A stretch of DNA of 39,256 nt from Acidobacteriales bacterium 13_1_40CM_3_55_5 (GCA_001918935.1 MNGW01000103.1:1-39256); one strand, 5' to 3'. Shown: positions 9,286 to 18,447, counted from the stretch's first letter. Made by a program: numbers and translations. Notes: generated by a model from the letters alone, not told the origin.

Positions 9286-10341
9286 ATGTTTGGATTCGGA
9301 TCAAAAACGATCGTTGGTCTGGATGTGGGTTCCTCCAGCATCAAGGCAGTGGAATTGAAGCGCGGCCGCAACGGGATTGAAGTCGCGCACCTGGGACTGG
9401 AACCGCTGGCGCCGGATATCGTGGTGGACTCAATGATTGTGGATTCCGGCACGGTCTCGAGCGCGATCTCGAAGCTGTTCACCGATAACGCCATCAAGAC
9501 CAAGAATGTGGCGACCGCGGTGAGTGGACATTCAGTGATCGTTAAGAAAATCTCGCTGCCCTCGATGAGCGATCAGGAACTGGCGGAAACCATTCAGAAA
9601 GAAGCCGCACAGCACATTCCGTTCGATCTGGACGATGTGAATCTTGACTACCAGATCCTTTCGGAAGATGCGGGCAACCCGCAGATGGACGTATTACTGG
9701 TCGCTGTCAAGAAGGACAAGATTCTGAACTACACCAACGTACTCTCGATGGCGGGCAAGACTCCCGCTATTGTGGACATCGATGCTCTCGCACTGCAGAA
9801 CTGCTACGAATACAACTACGAGCCGGCGCCGGGCCAGGTGGTGGCACTTTTGAATCTGGGCGCCAGCGTGATGAACATCAACATCGTGAAAGGCACCACA
9901 CCGTTGTTCCCGCGCGATGTCAGCGTGGGCGGGCATCAGTACACCGACTCGCTGCAGAAGGAGCTAGATTTGAGCTTCGACGATGCCGAGTCGCTGAAAC
10001 TGGGACGCAAAGTGGGGACGGTGAGCGAAGATGCCAAAACCCCGATTCTGCAGCAAGTGACCGAGATCATCGTACTCGAAATCCAGAAGACATTCGATTT
10101 CTTCCGGGCCAGCGCCGCAGGAGAACATATCGAGAAGATTTATCTGGCGGGTGGATCTTCGAAGGTCCCGGGATTGGTCGAGGCCTTACGCCAGGAGTTC
10201 TCGTTGACGGTGGAGATCTTCAATCCATTTCAGAGGATCGCCCCGCCAGCCGAAGGACCGGGAGTAGAACTGATCGAGCAGAACGCCGGCCAGATGGCAG
10301 TTGCGGTGGGTTTGGCCCTAAGGAGTTTTGAAGACTTATGA
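9286..10341 (+). CDS. pilM: Type IV pilus assembly protein PilM
   Basis: A cytoplasmic actin-like ATPase-fold protein that binds the N-terminal tail of PilN and anchors the type IV pilus alignment complex. The start at 9286 gives MFGFGSKTIVGLDVGSSSIKAVEL, the normal family N-terminus, with aggcgg just upstream. The upstream in-frame ATG at 9103 belongs to the broken HTH gene. Visible motifs are phosphate-1 GLDVGSSSIK (11-20), the IQKEAAQHIPFDLDDV region, ALLNLGASVMNINI, and the C-terminal IYLAGGSSKVPGL. The 351 residues are complete. Its stop overlaps the pilN start (ATGA, 10338-10341), so the two are translationally coupled. Confidence 0.95.
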   Translation: MFGFGSKTIVGLDVGSSSIKAVELKRGRNGIEVAHLGLEPLAPDIVVDSMIVDSGTVSSAISKLFTDNAIKTKNVATAVSGHSVIVKKISLPSMSDQELAETIQKEAAQHIPFDLDDVNLDYQILSEDAGNPQMDVLLVAVKKDKILNYTNVLSMAGKTPAIVDIDALALQNCYEYNYEPAPGQVVALLNLGASVMNINIVKGTTPLFPRDVSVGGHQYTDSLQKELDLSFDDAESLKLGRKVGTVSEDAKTPILQQVTEIIVLEIQKTFDFFRASAAGEHIEKIYLAGGSSKVPGLVEALRQEFSLTVEIFNPFQRIAPPAEGPGVELIEQNAGQMAVAVGLALRSFEDL

Positions 10342-10925
10342 TCCGAATCAACCTGCTGGGACAATCGAAATCGAAGAACAAACGTGGCGCCCCCACCTCG
10401 ACGGCGGTCATGGAAGTGGGCGATCCCGGCTCACCCAAGATGAAAGTTCTGGTGGTGCTGGTGCTGGCGGGGTTGCTGAATGTGGGCTACTGGTACCGCC
10501 TCGATGTGGTGAAGCGTGACATCGCGGCCAAAATGCAAGTAGCGGAGCAGAAGAACCGCGAACTGGCAGATGTGAAAGCCCGATATCTTGAGCGGCAGCG
10601 TCAGGCCGAAAACTACAAGCGGCGTGTGGATGTGATCGATCAGTTGCGGGCCAGCCAATCCGGCCCAGTCAACTTGCTCAACATGATCGGTAACACCGTC
10701 AACGGCACCGAGGCGGTGTGGCTCAATAACATGAAAGATCAAGGCACGAGTGTGGATATTGAAGGCATGGCTCTGAGCACGGATGCAGTCGCCAACTTGA
10801 TGACGAATCTGCAGAAAACCGGGTTTTTCAAGAATATTGAGATCAAAGAGACCTACCAGGACGACACCTTCAAAGAGATGCAGGCATTTCAATTCACCCT
10901 GACCTGCGAAAAGGCCAAGTCCTAG
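10338..10925 (+). CDS. pilN: Type IV pilus assembly protein PilN
   Basis: An inner-membrane protein that pairs with PilO and carries the PilM-binding tail. The N-terminus MIRINLLGQ is the conserved cytoplasmic PilM-binding motif (INLLP-type). One membrane helix follows (VLVVLVLAGLLNVGYWY, about 37-53), then a coiled-coil stretch rich in Glu, Lys, Arg and Gln (60-105), and a ferredoxin-like periplasmic domain containing LLNMIGNTVNGTEAVWLNNM and VDIEGMALSTDAVANLMTNL. The 195 residues are typical. The start overlaps the pilM stop by four bases, and pilO follows after 12 bases with its own aggcgg. Confidence 0.93.
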   Translation: MIRINLLGQSKSKNKRGAPTSTAVMEVGDPGSPKMKVLVVLVLAGLLNVGYWYRLDVVKRDIAAKMQVAEQKNRELADVKARYLERQRQAENYKRRVDVIDQLRASQSGPVNLLNMIGNTVNGTEAVWLNNMKDQGTSVDIEGMALSTDAVANLMTNLQKTGFFKNIEIKETYQDDTFKEMQAFQFTLTCEKAKS

Positions 10926-10937
10926 AGGCGGAAAATT

Positions 10938-11523
10938 ATGACCAACTTCAGCGAAATGTCGGGTCTCAAGCAATGGGGAGTGGTGGTTGCGGGGGCGGCA
11001 CTATTAACCGTCGCTCTGTATTTCACCATGTTCAAGAGCCAGCGGGAAGCCAATGAGGTCGCGCAACAAGCTCTGGACAGCAAGATGCGCGAAAACGCCG
11101 AACTGGAAGCGTACCGGCCGAAATTGGCGGAGATTGAGCGCCAACTGGCCAGCCTCAAGCAGCAACTGGAGATTGAACGCCGCATCGTTCCGGATGAGAA
11201 GGAAGTGGACGGATTCATGAGGATGCTGGATGCCGAAGCCATGAAGGCCGGCATCGAACTGCGGCGTTATACGGCAAAACCGGCCGCTGCCAAAGAGTTC
11301 TATACCGAAGTGCCTTTCGAGATGGAGTTGGATGGCCCGTACTATTCGATGCTGAGCTTTTTCGACCGGGTGGCGCGACGCCAAGACGAAGCATACCTAC
11401 CAGTACGCGCCCAACGAGAGCGTGGTAGCCACTTTCACGGCGACTACATTCTTCAGTCATGACCTGGAGCCGGCCGGAGGCGCTTCTGCTCTTCCCGGCC
11501 AGCCCGCGCCGGTGAAAAGGTAG
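10938..11523 (+). pseudogene. pilO: Type IV pilus assembly protein PilO, frameshifted with missing block
   Basis: PilO is the inner-membrane partner of PilN. The first frame encodes a membrane helix (WGVVVAGAALLTVALYFTMF), a coiled coil and the start of the periplasmic domain (FYTEVPFEMELDGPYYSML, then SFFDRVA). After about 11380 this frame becomes unrelated (RRQDEAYLPVRAQRERG) and stops at 11462. Family-like sequence resumes in another frame: DAKTKHTYQYAPNESVVATF, TATTFFSHDLEPAGG, ending at 11521-11523, nine bases before pilP. PilO proteins normally have a conserved stretch of about 20 residues (KLERIV-type) between these parts, so about 60 bases seem to be lost at roughly 11378-11385. As written, the protein would be 174 residues with a wrong tail, probably harming the PilN-PilO pair. 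An assembly error is a real alternative. Confidence 0.8.
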
Positions 11524-11531
11524 GGAGCCCT

Positions 11532-12323
11532 ATGAAGCTGACGACTGGAATTCTTGTACTGGGGATGGCGGCAGGGACTGCCTGGGGGCAGAACCCGGAC
11601 GTCATCGAGAACACGCGAAATACCCTGAAGGCGGTCGAACAGAAGAAGGCAATGGACTCTAACGCCGCGCTGTCAGCCTCGCAGGGACAACCCGTGAAAC
11701 CGACGGCACCGGCGAGCGGGAAAAAAGTGGCAGCAGCTCCGGCCGAACCGGCCAGCGGTCACCCGAAAACCAGCGGCGTTGCAGTTGCCCCGTCCGCGAG
11801 CAAGAGCGCGCCCGCAACTGCTCCCAGCAAAGCGAAGCCTGCAACGCCTGCCACGGCAACGAAAGCGCCCAGCAAGGCGAGCAAACCAGCCGCGCCTGCG
11901 ACGAAGGCGGTACTTAAGCCCGCGCGTCCCAAGCAGAAAGTTGCGGTCAAAGATAAGAAGACTGCTGAGGTCGCCAAAAAGCAGGTACCCAGGGTGATCA
12001 ATCTGACCGGACGGCGCGATCCGTTCCTCAGCCCGGTGGTCAATCGCAGCATGATCGGTTCCGGATGCAGCATGGGTAAGAAATGCCTGGCCATTGGCCA
12101 GATCAGTCTCAAGGGCGTGGTGAAGGCAGAGGCCGGCATGATCGCAGTCGTGGTCAATGCCATGGACAAGGCCTACTTCCTGCGCGAGAACGATCCGGTA
12201 TTCAACGGCTATGTGGTGAAGATTACGGGCGACTCAATCATCTTCAAAGAAACGGTTCAGGACAAGTTGGGAAAGTCGTTTACCCGGGAAGTGACCAAGA
12301 AAATTACTACCCCGGCCGTTTAG
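11532..12323 (+). CDS. pilP: Type IV pilus assembly protein PilP
   Basis: A periplasmic protein that links PilN/PilO to the secretin PilQ. It starts with a signal peptide (MKLTTGILVLGMAAGTAWG, likely cut before Q20); no lipobox cysteine is seen, although PilP is often a lipoprotein. Residues about 45-155 form a low-complexity Ala/Pro/Lys/Thr linker. The folded PilP domain follows: INLTGRRDPFLSPVVNRS, CLAIGQISLKGVVKAEAGMI, AYFLRENDPVFNGYVVKITG, then SIIFKETVQDKLGKSFTREV. agggag precedes the ATG. The long linker makes it 263 residues rather than about 175. It lies between pilO and pilQ. Confidence 0.9.
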   Translation: MKLTTGILVLGMAAGTAWGQNPDVIENTRNTLKAVEQKKAMDSNAALSASQGQPVKPTAPASGKKVAAAPAEPASGHPKTSGVAVAPSASKSAPATAPSKAKPATPATATKAPSKASKPAAPATKAVLKPARPKQKVAVKDKKTAEVAKKQVPRVINLTGRRDPFLSPVVNRSMIGSGCSMGKKCLAIGQISLKGVVKAEAGMIAVVVNAMDKAYFLRENDPVFNGYVVKITGDSIIFKETVQDKLGKSFTREVTKKITTPAV

Positions 12324-12393
12324 CGTGATGGGAACATCGCGGCCGGTAGAGTCGGGTTGGTTAAGAGCGAATTTGAAAGTGGGGAGAAGCGAA

Positions 12394-14478
12394 ATGCGAA
12401 AGCAACTGCTGAGTGTTTTCTTACCGCTGCTAGTCCTGGTTCTAATGGCGGCGGCTGAGACGCAGAACACAGGCACAGCCAGGCACGCCACGCTGCAGAA
12501 GGTGGATGTGCTGCATAGCGCGGACGGCATCAGTGTAGAGATGACGGGCCGCGGACTGTTGAAGCCCGGGCTGAGCATGGTCGATTCGCCTGCACGCCTG
12601 GTAGTCGATCTGCCGGCGACCGTAATGGCCACTTCGCAAAGTCGCATTGGCGTGGGTAGCGACGGCGTGAAGGGCATACACATCGGCATGGACAGCCAAA
12701 CACCTCCGACCACACGCATCGTTATTGATCTGGCGCAGGCCTGCCGCTACGAACTCTTGCCCACCAGCGACAACAAATTCACGCTTAAATTGTATACGGG
12801 TGCAAGCACCGCTAAGACCACAACCAAGCCGAGTCTCACAGCGGCTGTGGCACCGGTTCCGGTAGCCGGAACAGAGCTGGCAATGAGTGCGCCGGCTCCA
12901 ATATTGCCGCTGCAGAAGAAGCAAGTTCAAACGCCTTCGACCGCCACCGAATTTGTCTTTGTCGAACCTTCTTATAAGACCAAGGACGCGATTGCGAAAG
13001 AAGGAAGCAAAACCGCCGAGATCGCGCCGGCTGACCGTGCGGTCAACGCTGCTGCTAAATTCGCCGATAGGCCCGACACTCTGTTGCCCGCGCCTAGCGC
13101 CTCCATGCAACCCCAGGCATCGCAGGGTGCGGCACCCACCAGCGGACCACAACCGGCCGTGAACATGGCTGCCGAGCAGAAAGCCCAATCTCAGCAATCG
13201 CCTGTGATTACCGGTCCCAAATACACGGGCGAGCCGATTTCCGTAAATCTTAAAGACGTAGACCTGAAGGATTTCTTCCGCCTGATTCACGAAATCAGCG
13301 GACTGAACGTTGTGTTGGATCCCAACGTCAAAGGTTCGCTAACCATCGTGCTCGATGACGTGCCGTGGGATCAGGCCCTCGACATCGTTTTGAAGAACAA
13401 CGAACTGGCCCGCCAGCTCGACGGCAACGTCCTCCGCATAGCGACCGTGGAAACCCTACGCAAAGAAGCGGAGTCGCGCCGGGCACAGCAGGAAGCCGAA
13501 GCGTTGGCCATTGAGAAAGTCACCGTCACTCGGTTTCTGAGCTATGCGCACTCCAAAGATGTGGTGCCAACAGTGAAGAAATTTCTCACTCAGCGCGGAG
13601 ATGTAATCTCCGATGATCGCACCAACGCGCTTATCATTCAGGACATTCCGTCGATCATTCCTGGGATTGACCGTCTATTGACCCAACTTGACCGCAAGAC
13701 ACAGGAAGTCGAAATTGAAGCTCGTGTGGTCGCCGCAACGCGCAGTTTTGCACGCGATATCGGCACCCAGTTCGGTTTCGGGTGGGGCAATGGACCGAGC
13801 GCGGTAGGTGGCGCCAGCAGTGTTGGCACCTCGCCTGCGATCATTGGGAATACACCGAACCCGTTGTATCTTGTTCTGGGCGCCAAAGGCGCTACCCAGA
13901 TTCCTCTGTTCTCTAACCTGCCGGTTACCAGTCCGAGCAGTGGTATATCTTTCGTCAATGCCAGTAACAACGTTCGCATCGACGCTATCTTGACTCTGGC
14001 CGAGTCGCGCGGTTTGCTGAAGATTCTCTCGCGTCCCCGAGTAGTGACCCAGAACAACATCCAGGCGCTGGTTCGCCAGGGCGTCCGGGTTCCGATCGTG
14101 ACGCAGGCTCAGTTGGGTGGTCCGCCAACCGTAACTTACGTTGACGCGTTCCTCCGGCTGACCGTGATTCCCCAGATCACCTCCGAAGGCACAATCTTCT
14201 TGAACGTGGACGTAGAAAATACCACGCCAGACTTCGGACGTACGGTCCAGGGAAACCCCACTCTGATCACGCAGCAGGCGACCACGCAGGTGCTGGTCAC
14301 AGATGGTGGCACAGTCGTGATTGGTGGCGTGATCCAAACTCAGAACTCAGTCAACATCGCGCAGGTGCCGTTGCTCGGCAACATCCCCGCGCTCGGCAAC
14401 CTGTTCAAACGGCGCAGCGTGAGCACCTCGAACCAGGAGCTCATCTTCTTCATCACGCCGCGCATTATTCAGACATAG
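12394..14478 (+). CDS. pilQ: Type IV pilus secretin PilQ
   Basis: The outer-membrane ring through which the pilus passes. The start at 12394 (MRKQLLSVFLPLLVLVLMAAA, a signal peptide) is preceded by ggggag; an upstream in-frame ATG at 12325 lacks such a signal. Order: AMIN domain (about 36-135), a low-complexity Ala/Pro/Gln linker (140-270), a secretin short domain (285-350: VNLKDVDLKDFFRLIHEISG, LTIVLDDVPWDQALDIVL), an N1-like domain (375-445: RFLSYAHSKDVVPTVKKFLT, ISDDRTNALIIQDIP), and the secretin barrel (450-690: EVEIEARVVAATRSFARDIG, then VPLLGNIPALGNLFKRRS and ELIFFITPRII). The 694 residues are complete. It is the last pil gene here; no pilB, pilT or pilC is nearby. Confidence 0.95.
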   Translation: MRKQLLSVFLPLLVLVLMAAAETQNTGTARHATLQKVDVLHSADGISVEMTGRGLLKPGLSMVDSPARLVVDLPATVMATSQSRIGVGSDGVKGIHIGMDSQTPPTTRIVIDLAQACRYELLPTSDNKFTLKLYTGASTAKTTTKPSLTAAVAPVPVAGTELAMSAPAPILPLQKKQVQTPSTATEFVFVEPSYKTKDAIAKEGSKTAEIAPADRAVNAAAKFADRPDTLLPAPSASMQPQASQGAAPTSGPQPAVNMAAEQKAQSQQSPVITGPKYTGEPISVNLKDVDLKDFFRLIHEISGLNVVLDPNVKGSLTIVLDDVPWDQALDIVLKNNELARQLDGNVLRIATVETLRKEAESRRAQQEAEALAIEKVTVTRFLSYAHSKDVVPTVKKFLTQRGDVISDDRTNALIIQDIPSIIPGIDRLLTQLDRKTQEVEIEARVVAATRSFARDIGTQFGFGWGNGPSAVGGASSVGTSPAIIGNTPNPLYLVLGAKGATQIPLFSNLPVTSPSSGISFVNASNNVRIDAILTLAESRGLLKILSRPRVVTQNNIQALVRQGVRVPIVTQAQLGGPPTVTYVDAFLRLTVIPQITSEGTIFLNVDVENTTPDFGRTVQGNPTLITQQATTQVLVTDGGTVVIGGVIQTQNSVNIAQVPLLGNIPALGNLFKRRSVSTSNQELIFFITPRIIQT

Positions 14479-14502
14479 CCTTCTCGAGTTGCACGAAGAC
14501 CG

Positions 14503-14544
14503 CCGCCGGAGTCTCTGAAGAACCTGTCAGAGATGTTCCGGCGG
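14503..14544 (+). terminator. Strong hairpin after pilQ
   Basis: ccgccgga plus tctctga pairs with tcagaga plus tccggcgg, giving a stem of about 15 pairs with a small internal bulge and an eight-base loop, 25 bases after the pilQ stop. The following bases (ttagtcgttta) are only moderately T-rich. A likely end of the pil operon. Confidence 0.55.
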
Positions 14545-14603
14545 TTAGTCGTTTAGGGCAACTTCCATTCCTGGCAAGGCCGATCCGTTGCTAAACTTCC
14601 ATC

Positions 14604-15695
14604 ATGGATTACAAAGGCCGCCAGCGGCGACTACGGGAATCTCTACCCTCTAATCGTCTGGACGGGCTACTCGTCACCCATCTTCCCAATATTCGCTATC
14701 TGTGCGGATTCACCGGCAGCGCTGGCGCACTCCTCGTCTCGGACGCGAAAAGTGTGCTTTTTACCGACGGGCGTTACCGCACACAAGCACGCGCAGAGGT
14801 GCAGGGAGGCAAGGTTGTCATTGGCAAAAAAGGGCCGTTGGCCGCTTGCGCTGAGTGGTTGCGCGCCAATAAAAGTCGTAGCAGGATGCGTCGAAGAATC
14901 GGTATAGAGAGCGAGCACTTTACGGTTGCGGAACGCAGTCGGCTGGCAGCGATGGTGCCACGGGATTCATTGTTGCGGCCAGCGCCTGCGCTGATCGAGC
15001 GCAGTCGCACGGTGAAGGACGCCGCAGAAATTGAGCAGATTCGGTCGGCAGTTCTATTGGGCGCAGATCTCTTCGACGTAATACTGAAAATGACTCGTCC
15101 GGGAGTTAAAGAGAGCGAAGTCGCGGCGGAATTGGAGTATGCAGCCCGCAAGGCAGGGGCAGAAGGGATGTCATTTCCCACCATCATCGCAGGCGGCACG
15201 CGCTCGTCATTACCGCACGGTCGGGCTTCGGAGGCCACCATTCCAAGCCGCGGATTCGTGGTCTGTGACTTCGGTGTTATACTCGCTGGTTATTGTTCTG
15301 ACATGACCCGCACAATGCATGTGGGTCGTCCTACAAGCGAAGCCCGCCGGATATACGAAGCTGTCCGGCAGGCGCAGCAAGCCGCAATCGAGGCTGTGCA
15401 GCCTGGCGTAACCGCTGGCGAAGTAGATCAGGCGGCCCGGAAACTATTGAAAAAGAGTAATCTGGACCGTTATTTTACGCATTCGACTGGTCACGGAGTG
15501 GGCTTGGAAATTCATGAACCACCACGCATAGCGACCGGACAGGAAGAAATCTTGCACCCGGGGATGGTCATCACCATCGAACCTGGCGTATACATCCCTG
15601 GAAAGTTTGGAGTGCGGATCGAAGACATGGTGGTGGTCACAGAGCGAGGCTGCCAGGTTCTGACTCCCACGTCCAAGAGAATGATTGTGCTTTAA
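14604..15695 (+). CDS. Xaa-Pro aminopeptidase (M24 family metallopeptidase)
   Basis: A cytoplasmic metallopeptidase that removes N-terminal residues next to proline or cleaves Xaa-Pro dipeptides. The N-terminal creatinase-like domain (RRLRESLPSNRLDGLLVTHL, NIRYLCGFTGSAGALLVS) is followed by the pita-bread catalytic domain with all five metal ligands: Asp222 (VCDFGV), Asp233 (CSDMTRTMHVG), His297 (THSTGHGVGLEIHE), Glu326 (ITIEPGVY) and Glu340 (RIEDMVVV). The 363-residue length fits the short PepP/PepQ-like form common next to accBC in many bacteria. No good ribosome-binding site is seen at 14604, but the N-terminus fits the family. Whether it is PepP or PepQ in specificity is not settled. Confidence 0.92.
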   Translation: MDYKGRQRRLRESLPSNRLDGLLVTHLPNIRYLCGFTGSAGALLVSDAKSVLFTDGRYRTQARAEVQGGKVVIGKKGPLAACAEWLRANKSRSRMRRRIGIESEHFTVAERSRLAAMVPRDSLLRPAPALIERSRTVKDAAEIEQIRSAVLLGADLFDVILKMTRPGVKESEVAAELEYAARKAGAEGMSFPTIIAGGTRSSLPHGRASEATIPSRGFVVCDFGVILAGYCSDMTRTMHVGRPTSEARRIYEAVRQAQQAAIEAVQPGVTAGEVDQAARKLLKKSNLDRYFTHSTGHGVGLEIHEPPRIATGQEEILHPGMVITIEPGVYIPGKFGVRIEDMVVVTERGCQVLTPTSKRMIVL

Positions 15696-15735
15696 AGCTG
15701 CTTCCTTAGCTGGTATCGGAGACATTCTCCGGCAG

Positions 15736-15763
15736 GCTCGCGCGGCCCCAGGCTGGCGCGAGC
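15736..15763. other. Perfect 8-bp stem-loop between peptidase gene and accB
   Basis: gctcgcgc (15736-15743) pairs with gcgcgagc (15756-15763) around a 12-base loop. No T run follows, so it is not a classical terminator. It could attenuate readthrough from the peptidase gene or protect the accB message. accB starts 28 bases later. Confidence 0.4.
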
Positions 15764-15791
15764 GACAAACGAAACGGTCCCACCGCAGACG

Positions 15792-16289
15792 ATGAACCAA
15801 AAAGAACTAAAAGAACTCATCGAGTTCTTAATTGAAAAAGACATCGCCGAGTTCGAATTGGAGCGCGGTGATGTAAGGGTGCGCATCAAGCGGGGCGCAG
15901 TACATTCAACCGACGCCCTCGATTCGCGCTACTTGGTTACGGCATCGGCGCCGCCTGCCATTCCCGAGACGGGGGCCGCGCCGGCCGCCGCTAGCTCGGC
16001 CCCGCCCCCCCCGCCTCCGCCAGCTGCTGCGGCAGCCGAGGAACCCTTGCACATGGTGCGCTCGCCCATCGTGGGAACATTTTATGAAGCGCCTTCGCCA
16101 GGTGCACCGCCCTTTGTGAAGCCCGGGGATGCGGTCGAAACCGGACAGGTTTTGTGTATTGTGGAAGCCATGAAGCTGATGAATGAGATCGAATCTGACA
16201 TTTCCGGAGAAATTGTGAAAAAGCTGGTCGCCAATGGACAGCCGATTGAATACGGGCAGGAATTGTTTGCCATCCGGCCACGATCATGA
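15792..16289 (+). CDS. accB: Biotin carboxyl carrier protein of acetyl-CoA carboxylase
   Basis: Carries the biotin that is carboxylated by AccC and passed to acetyl-CoA by AccAD, the first committed step of fatty-acid synthesis. The 165 residues comprise an N-terminal helical region (MNQKELKELIEFLIEKDIAE), a flexible Ala/Pro linker (52-83, including a run of seven prolines) and a C-terminal biotinyl domain (VRSPIVGTFYEAPSPGAPPF, then VEAMKLMNEI with biotinylated Lys128). It is followed by accC after 139 bases, the usual accBC arrangement. Start at 15792 by family N-terminus; the ribosome-binding site is weak. Confidence 0.96.
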   Translation: MNQKELKELIEFLIEKDIAEFELERGDVRVRIKRGAVHSTDALDSRYLVTASAPPAIPETGAAPAAASSAPPPPPPPAAAAAEEPLHMVRSPIVGTFYEAPSPGAPPFVKPGDAVETGQVLCIVEAMKLMNEIESDISGEIVKKLVANGQPIEYGQELFAIRPRS

Positions 16290-16307
16290 CGGTCGCGACT
16301 ACGACGA

Positions 16308-16428
16308 TCAGATGAAAGCAGGACGCGCGCGATTGGCTTCCGCGACTGCTTGAAATCCTTCTAATAGAAAGAGTGCGCGCAGATCCTCGGCGATCTGAAA
16401 GTCACTGCGGATGACGTCCAGGCATGGA
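16308..16428 (-). other. accB-accC gap with a possible coding remnant on the minus strand
   Basis: The accB-accC gap is unusually long for this pair. Its minus strand reads in one frame as [20 protein letters not shown], then VAEANRARPAFI and a stop at 16308. This faintly resembles the start of a response-regulator receiver domain (an acidic pair, then I-A-x-x-L-R-x-L-F-x-x-E-G-F) with a piece missing. It has no start codon or domain remainder: upstream the frame runs into accC antisense. It may be a gene fragment or chance. Low confidence. Confidence 0.2.
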
Positions 16429-17796
16429 ATGTTCAAGAAAATTCTGATTGCAAACCGCGGCGAGATTGCGCTGCGAGTGATCTGCGCTTGCAAGGAATTG
16501 GGGATCCGAACCGTAGCCATTTATAGCGAGGCGGATCGTCACTCCCTCCACGTCCGTTTCGCCGATGAAGCCATTTGCATTGGTCCTCCACAGTTGTCCC
16601 AAAGCTACCTCAATATTCCAGCAGTAATCAGCGCGGCGGAAATCGCCAACGTGGAAGCGATCCATCCTGGGTACGGACTTTTAGCGGAAAATGCCAATTT
16701 CGCCGAGGTTGCCGAGACCTGCAATATCAAATTTATCGGGCCGCCACCGGAAATTACGCGGCTCATGGGGGAAAAGGAAAAAGCTCGCGAAGCCATGAAG
16801 AAGGCGGGCGTGCCCATCCTTCCGGGCTCGGAAGGAGTTCTGGGCAGCGATGGTGAGGCCTTGGAGTGGGCGCGGCAAGTTGGATTTCCGGTCATTATTA
16901 AAGCCTCTGCGGGCGGCGGTGGTCGAGGCATGCGCATCGTGCGCAACGAAGAAGAACTTCCCGCGCTATTCAAGGCGGCACAGTCGGAAGCGGCGGCAGC
17001 CTTCGGCAACGGCGACCTTTACATGGAAAAATTCGTGGAGCGGCCCCGTCATATCGAATTTCAGATTCTCGCCGATCAGTATGGAAACGTGGTCAGCCTG
17101 GGGGAGCGTGAATGCAGCATCCAGCGGCGTCATCAGAAATTGCTGGAGGAGTCGCCATCCACCCAGGTAACCCCTGAGTTGCGGGATCAGATTGGAAAGG
17201 TTCTGTGCAAGACTCTCTCTGAAATCGGATATGTCAACGCCGGAACGATTGAATTTCTTATGGATGAGGATCGGCGCTTGCACTTCATCGAGATGAATAC
17301 GCGTATCCAGGTGGAGCATCCGGTCACTGAAATGGTCACTGACGTGGATTTGGTGAAATGCCAGATTCTGCTGGCAGCAGGAGAGCGTTTGGAAAACGTG
17401 CTTCAAGGGCCCATTGTGCCTCGCGGGCACGCTATCGAATGCCGTATTAATGCTGAGCATCCAGAGACCTTCATTCCGTCCGCAGGCAAAATCACGACCT
17501 TCAACCCGCCCGGAGGAACTGGCGTGCGCGTGGATACCGCGGCTTATGCGGAAGGCACAATTCCACCATATTACGATTCGCTGATCGCCAAACTTATTGT
17601 GCGCGGGAAGGATCGGCCGGAAGCGGTTTCGCGCATGGCCCGCGCTTTGGAAATGTTCATCGTGGAAGGCGTGTTCACTACCATCCCGCTTCACCGGCGA
17701 ATTTTGGCGGATCCAGATTTTCGTGCCGGCAATGTCAATACCACATTCATTGAGCGGTTCCTGAAGGCCAAAAAGGAAAGGGAGTCTGTGGCGTAG
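16429..17796 (+). CDS. accC: Acetyl-CoA carboxylase, biotin carboxylase subunit
   Basis: ATP-dependent carboxylation of the biotin on AccB using bicarbonate. The start at 16429 gives [20 protein letters not shown]; an in-frame ATG six codons earlier adds unrelated residues. The N-terminal domain is followed by an ATP-grasp domain: the glycine-rich loop [40 protein letters not shown], and metal/ATP site residues in [16 protein letters not shown]. The C-terminal domain contains [15 protein letters not shown] and [12 protein letters not shown]. The 455 residues are complete. It pairs with accB upstream; thiE follows after 36 bases and may be cotranscribed. Confidence 0.97.
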   Translation: MFKKILIANRGEIALRVICACKELGIRTVAIYSEADRHSLHVRFADEAICIGPPQLSQSYLNIPAVISAAEIANVEAIHPGYGLLAENANFAEVAETCNIKFIGPPPEITRLMGEKEKAREAMKKAGVPILPGSEGVLGSDGEALEWARQVGFPVIIKASAGGGGRGMRIVRNEEELPALFKAAQSEAAAAFGNGDLYMEKFVERPRHIEFQILADQYGNVVSLGERECSIQRRHQKLLEESPSTQVTPELRDQIGKVLCKTLSEIGYVNAGTIEFLMDEDRRLHFIEMNTRIQVEHPVTEMVTDVDLVKCQILLAAGERLENVLQGPIVPRGHAIECRINAEHPETFIPSAGKITTFNPPGGTGVRVDTAAYAEGTIPPYYDSLIAKLIVRGKDRPEAVSRMARALEMFIVEGVFTTIPLHRRILADPDFRAGNVNTTFIERFLKAKKERESVA

Positions 17797-17832
17797 CCGA
17801 AATCCAACTTCGGAGGTAAGGTAATCGAGTCG

Positions 17833-18447
17833 ATGATTATTCTTCCGAAGCTCTACGCTATCGTGGACGCTAGCAGGTTTCCCGATACGCACGCCTTATG
17901 TGCTTTCACCGACGAACTCGCTGCCGGCGGGGTAACGTTTCTACAATACCGGAACAAGAGCGGCAACGCACGGGAGATGCTCGAGCAGTCGCGAGAATTG
18001 AAACGGCACCTTCCAAAGTCCGTCCAACTCATCATGAACGACCGCGCAGATCTCTGTTTAGCCGCGGGATTTGACGGTATTCACCTGGGCCAGGAGGATC
18101 TTTCGCCCGAGAGTGCACGGAAAGTAATTGGCGACTCGCCCGCGCTGGGAGTTTCCACGCATAATTGCGAACAGGTGAAAATCGCGAATAAATCGTCCGC
18201 AGATTATCTTGCCATTGGGCCAGTTTTCGCCACATCAGCCAAATTGAATCCCGATCCAGTGATTGGGCTGGACGGAGTTCGCGCGGCTCGCGCTTTGACT
18301 CGCAAACCGTTGGTGGCGATCGGCGGAATCACCCGAGCGAATTGTCGTTCGGTTATCGAAGCAGGGGCGGATTCGGTAGCGGTGATATCCGATCTGTTAC
18401 TAGGGCCGTGCAAATCAGCAGAGGAATTTTTTAGTATCTTGAGGTAA
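17833..18447 (+). CDS. thiE: Thiamine-phosphate synthase
   Basis: Joins the pyrimidine (HMP-PP) and thiazole phosphate halves to make thiamine monophosphate. The TIM-barrel motifs are present: LYAIVDASRF, VTFLQYRNK (38-42), IMNDRADLCLAAGFDGIHLG and LGQEDL (to 90), LGVSTHN, DYLAIGPVFATSAK, PDPVIGLDGV, and VAIGGI with the C-terminal phosphate-binding AGADSVAVIS. The 204 residues are normal. ggaggt lies 15 bases before the ATG, farther than ideal, but no nearer in-frame start exists. No TPP riboswitch is seen upstream and other thi genes are absent. The product feeds the cofactor needed by the E1 dehydrogenase in this window. Confidence 0.93.
   Translation: MIILPKLYAIVDASRFPDTHALCAFTDELAAGGVTFLQYRNKSGNAREMLEQSRELKRHLPKSVQLIMNDRADLCLAAGFDGIHLGQEDLSPESARKVIGDSPALGVSTHNCEQVKIANKSSADYLAIGPVFATSAKLNPDPVIGLDGVRAARALTRKPLVAIGGITRANCRSVIEAGADSVAVISDLLLGPCKSAEEFFSILR

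Noticed and set aside
17797-17832. TPP riboswitch upstream of thiE
   Set aside because: The gap is only 36 bases and holds just a ribosome-binding site; no THI-element sequence is present.
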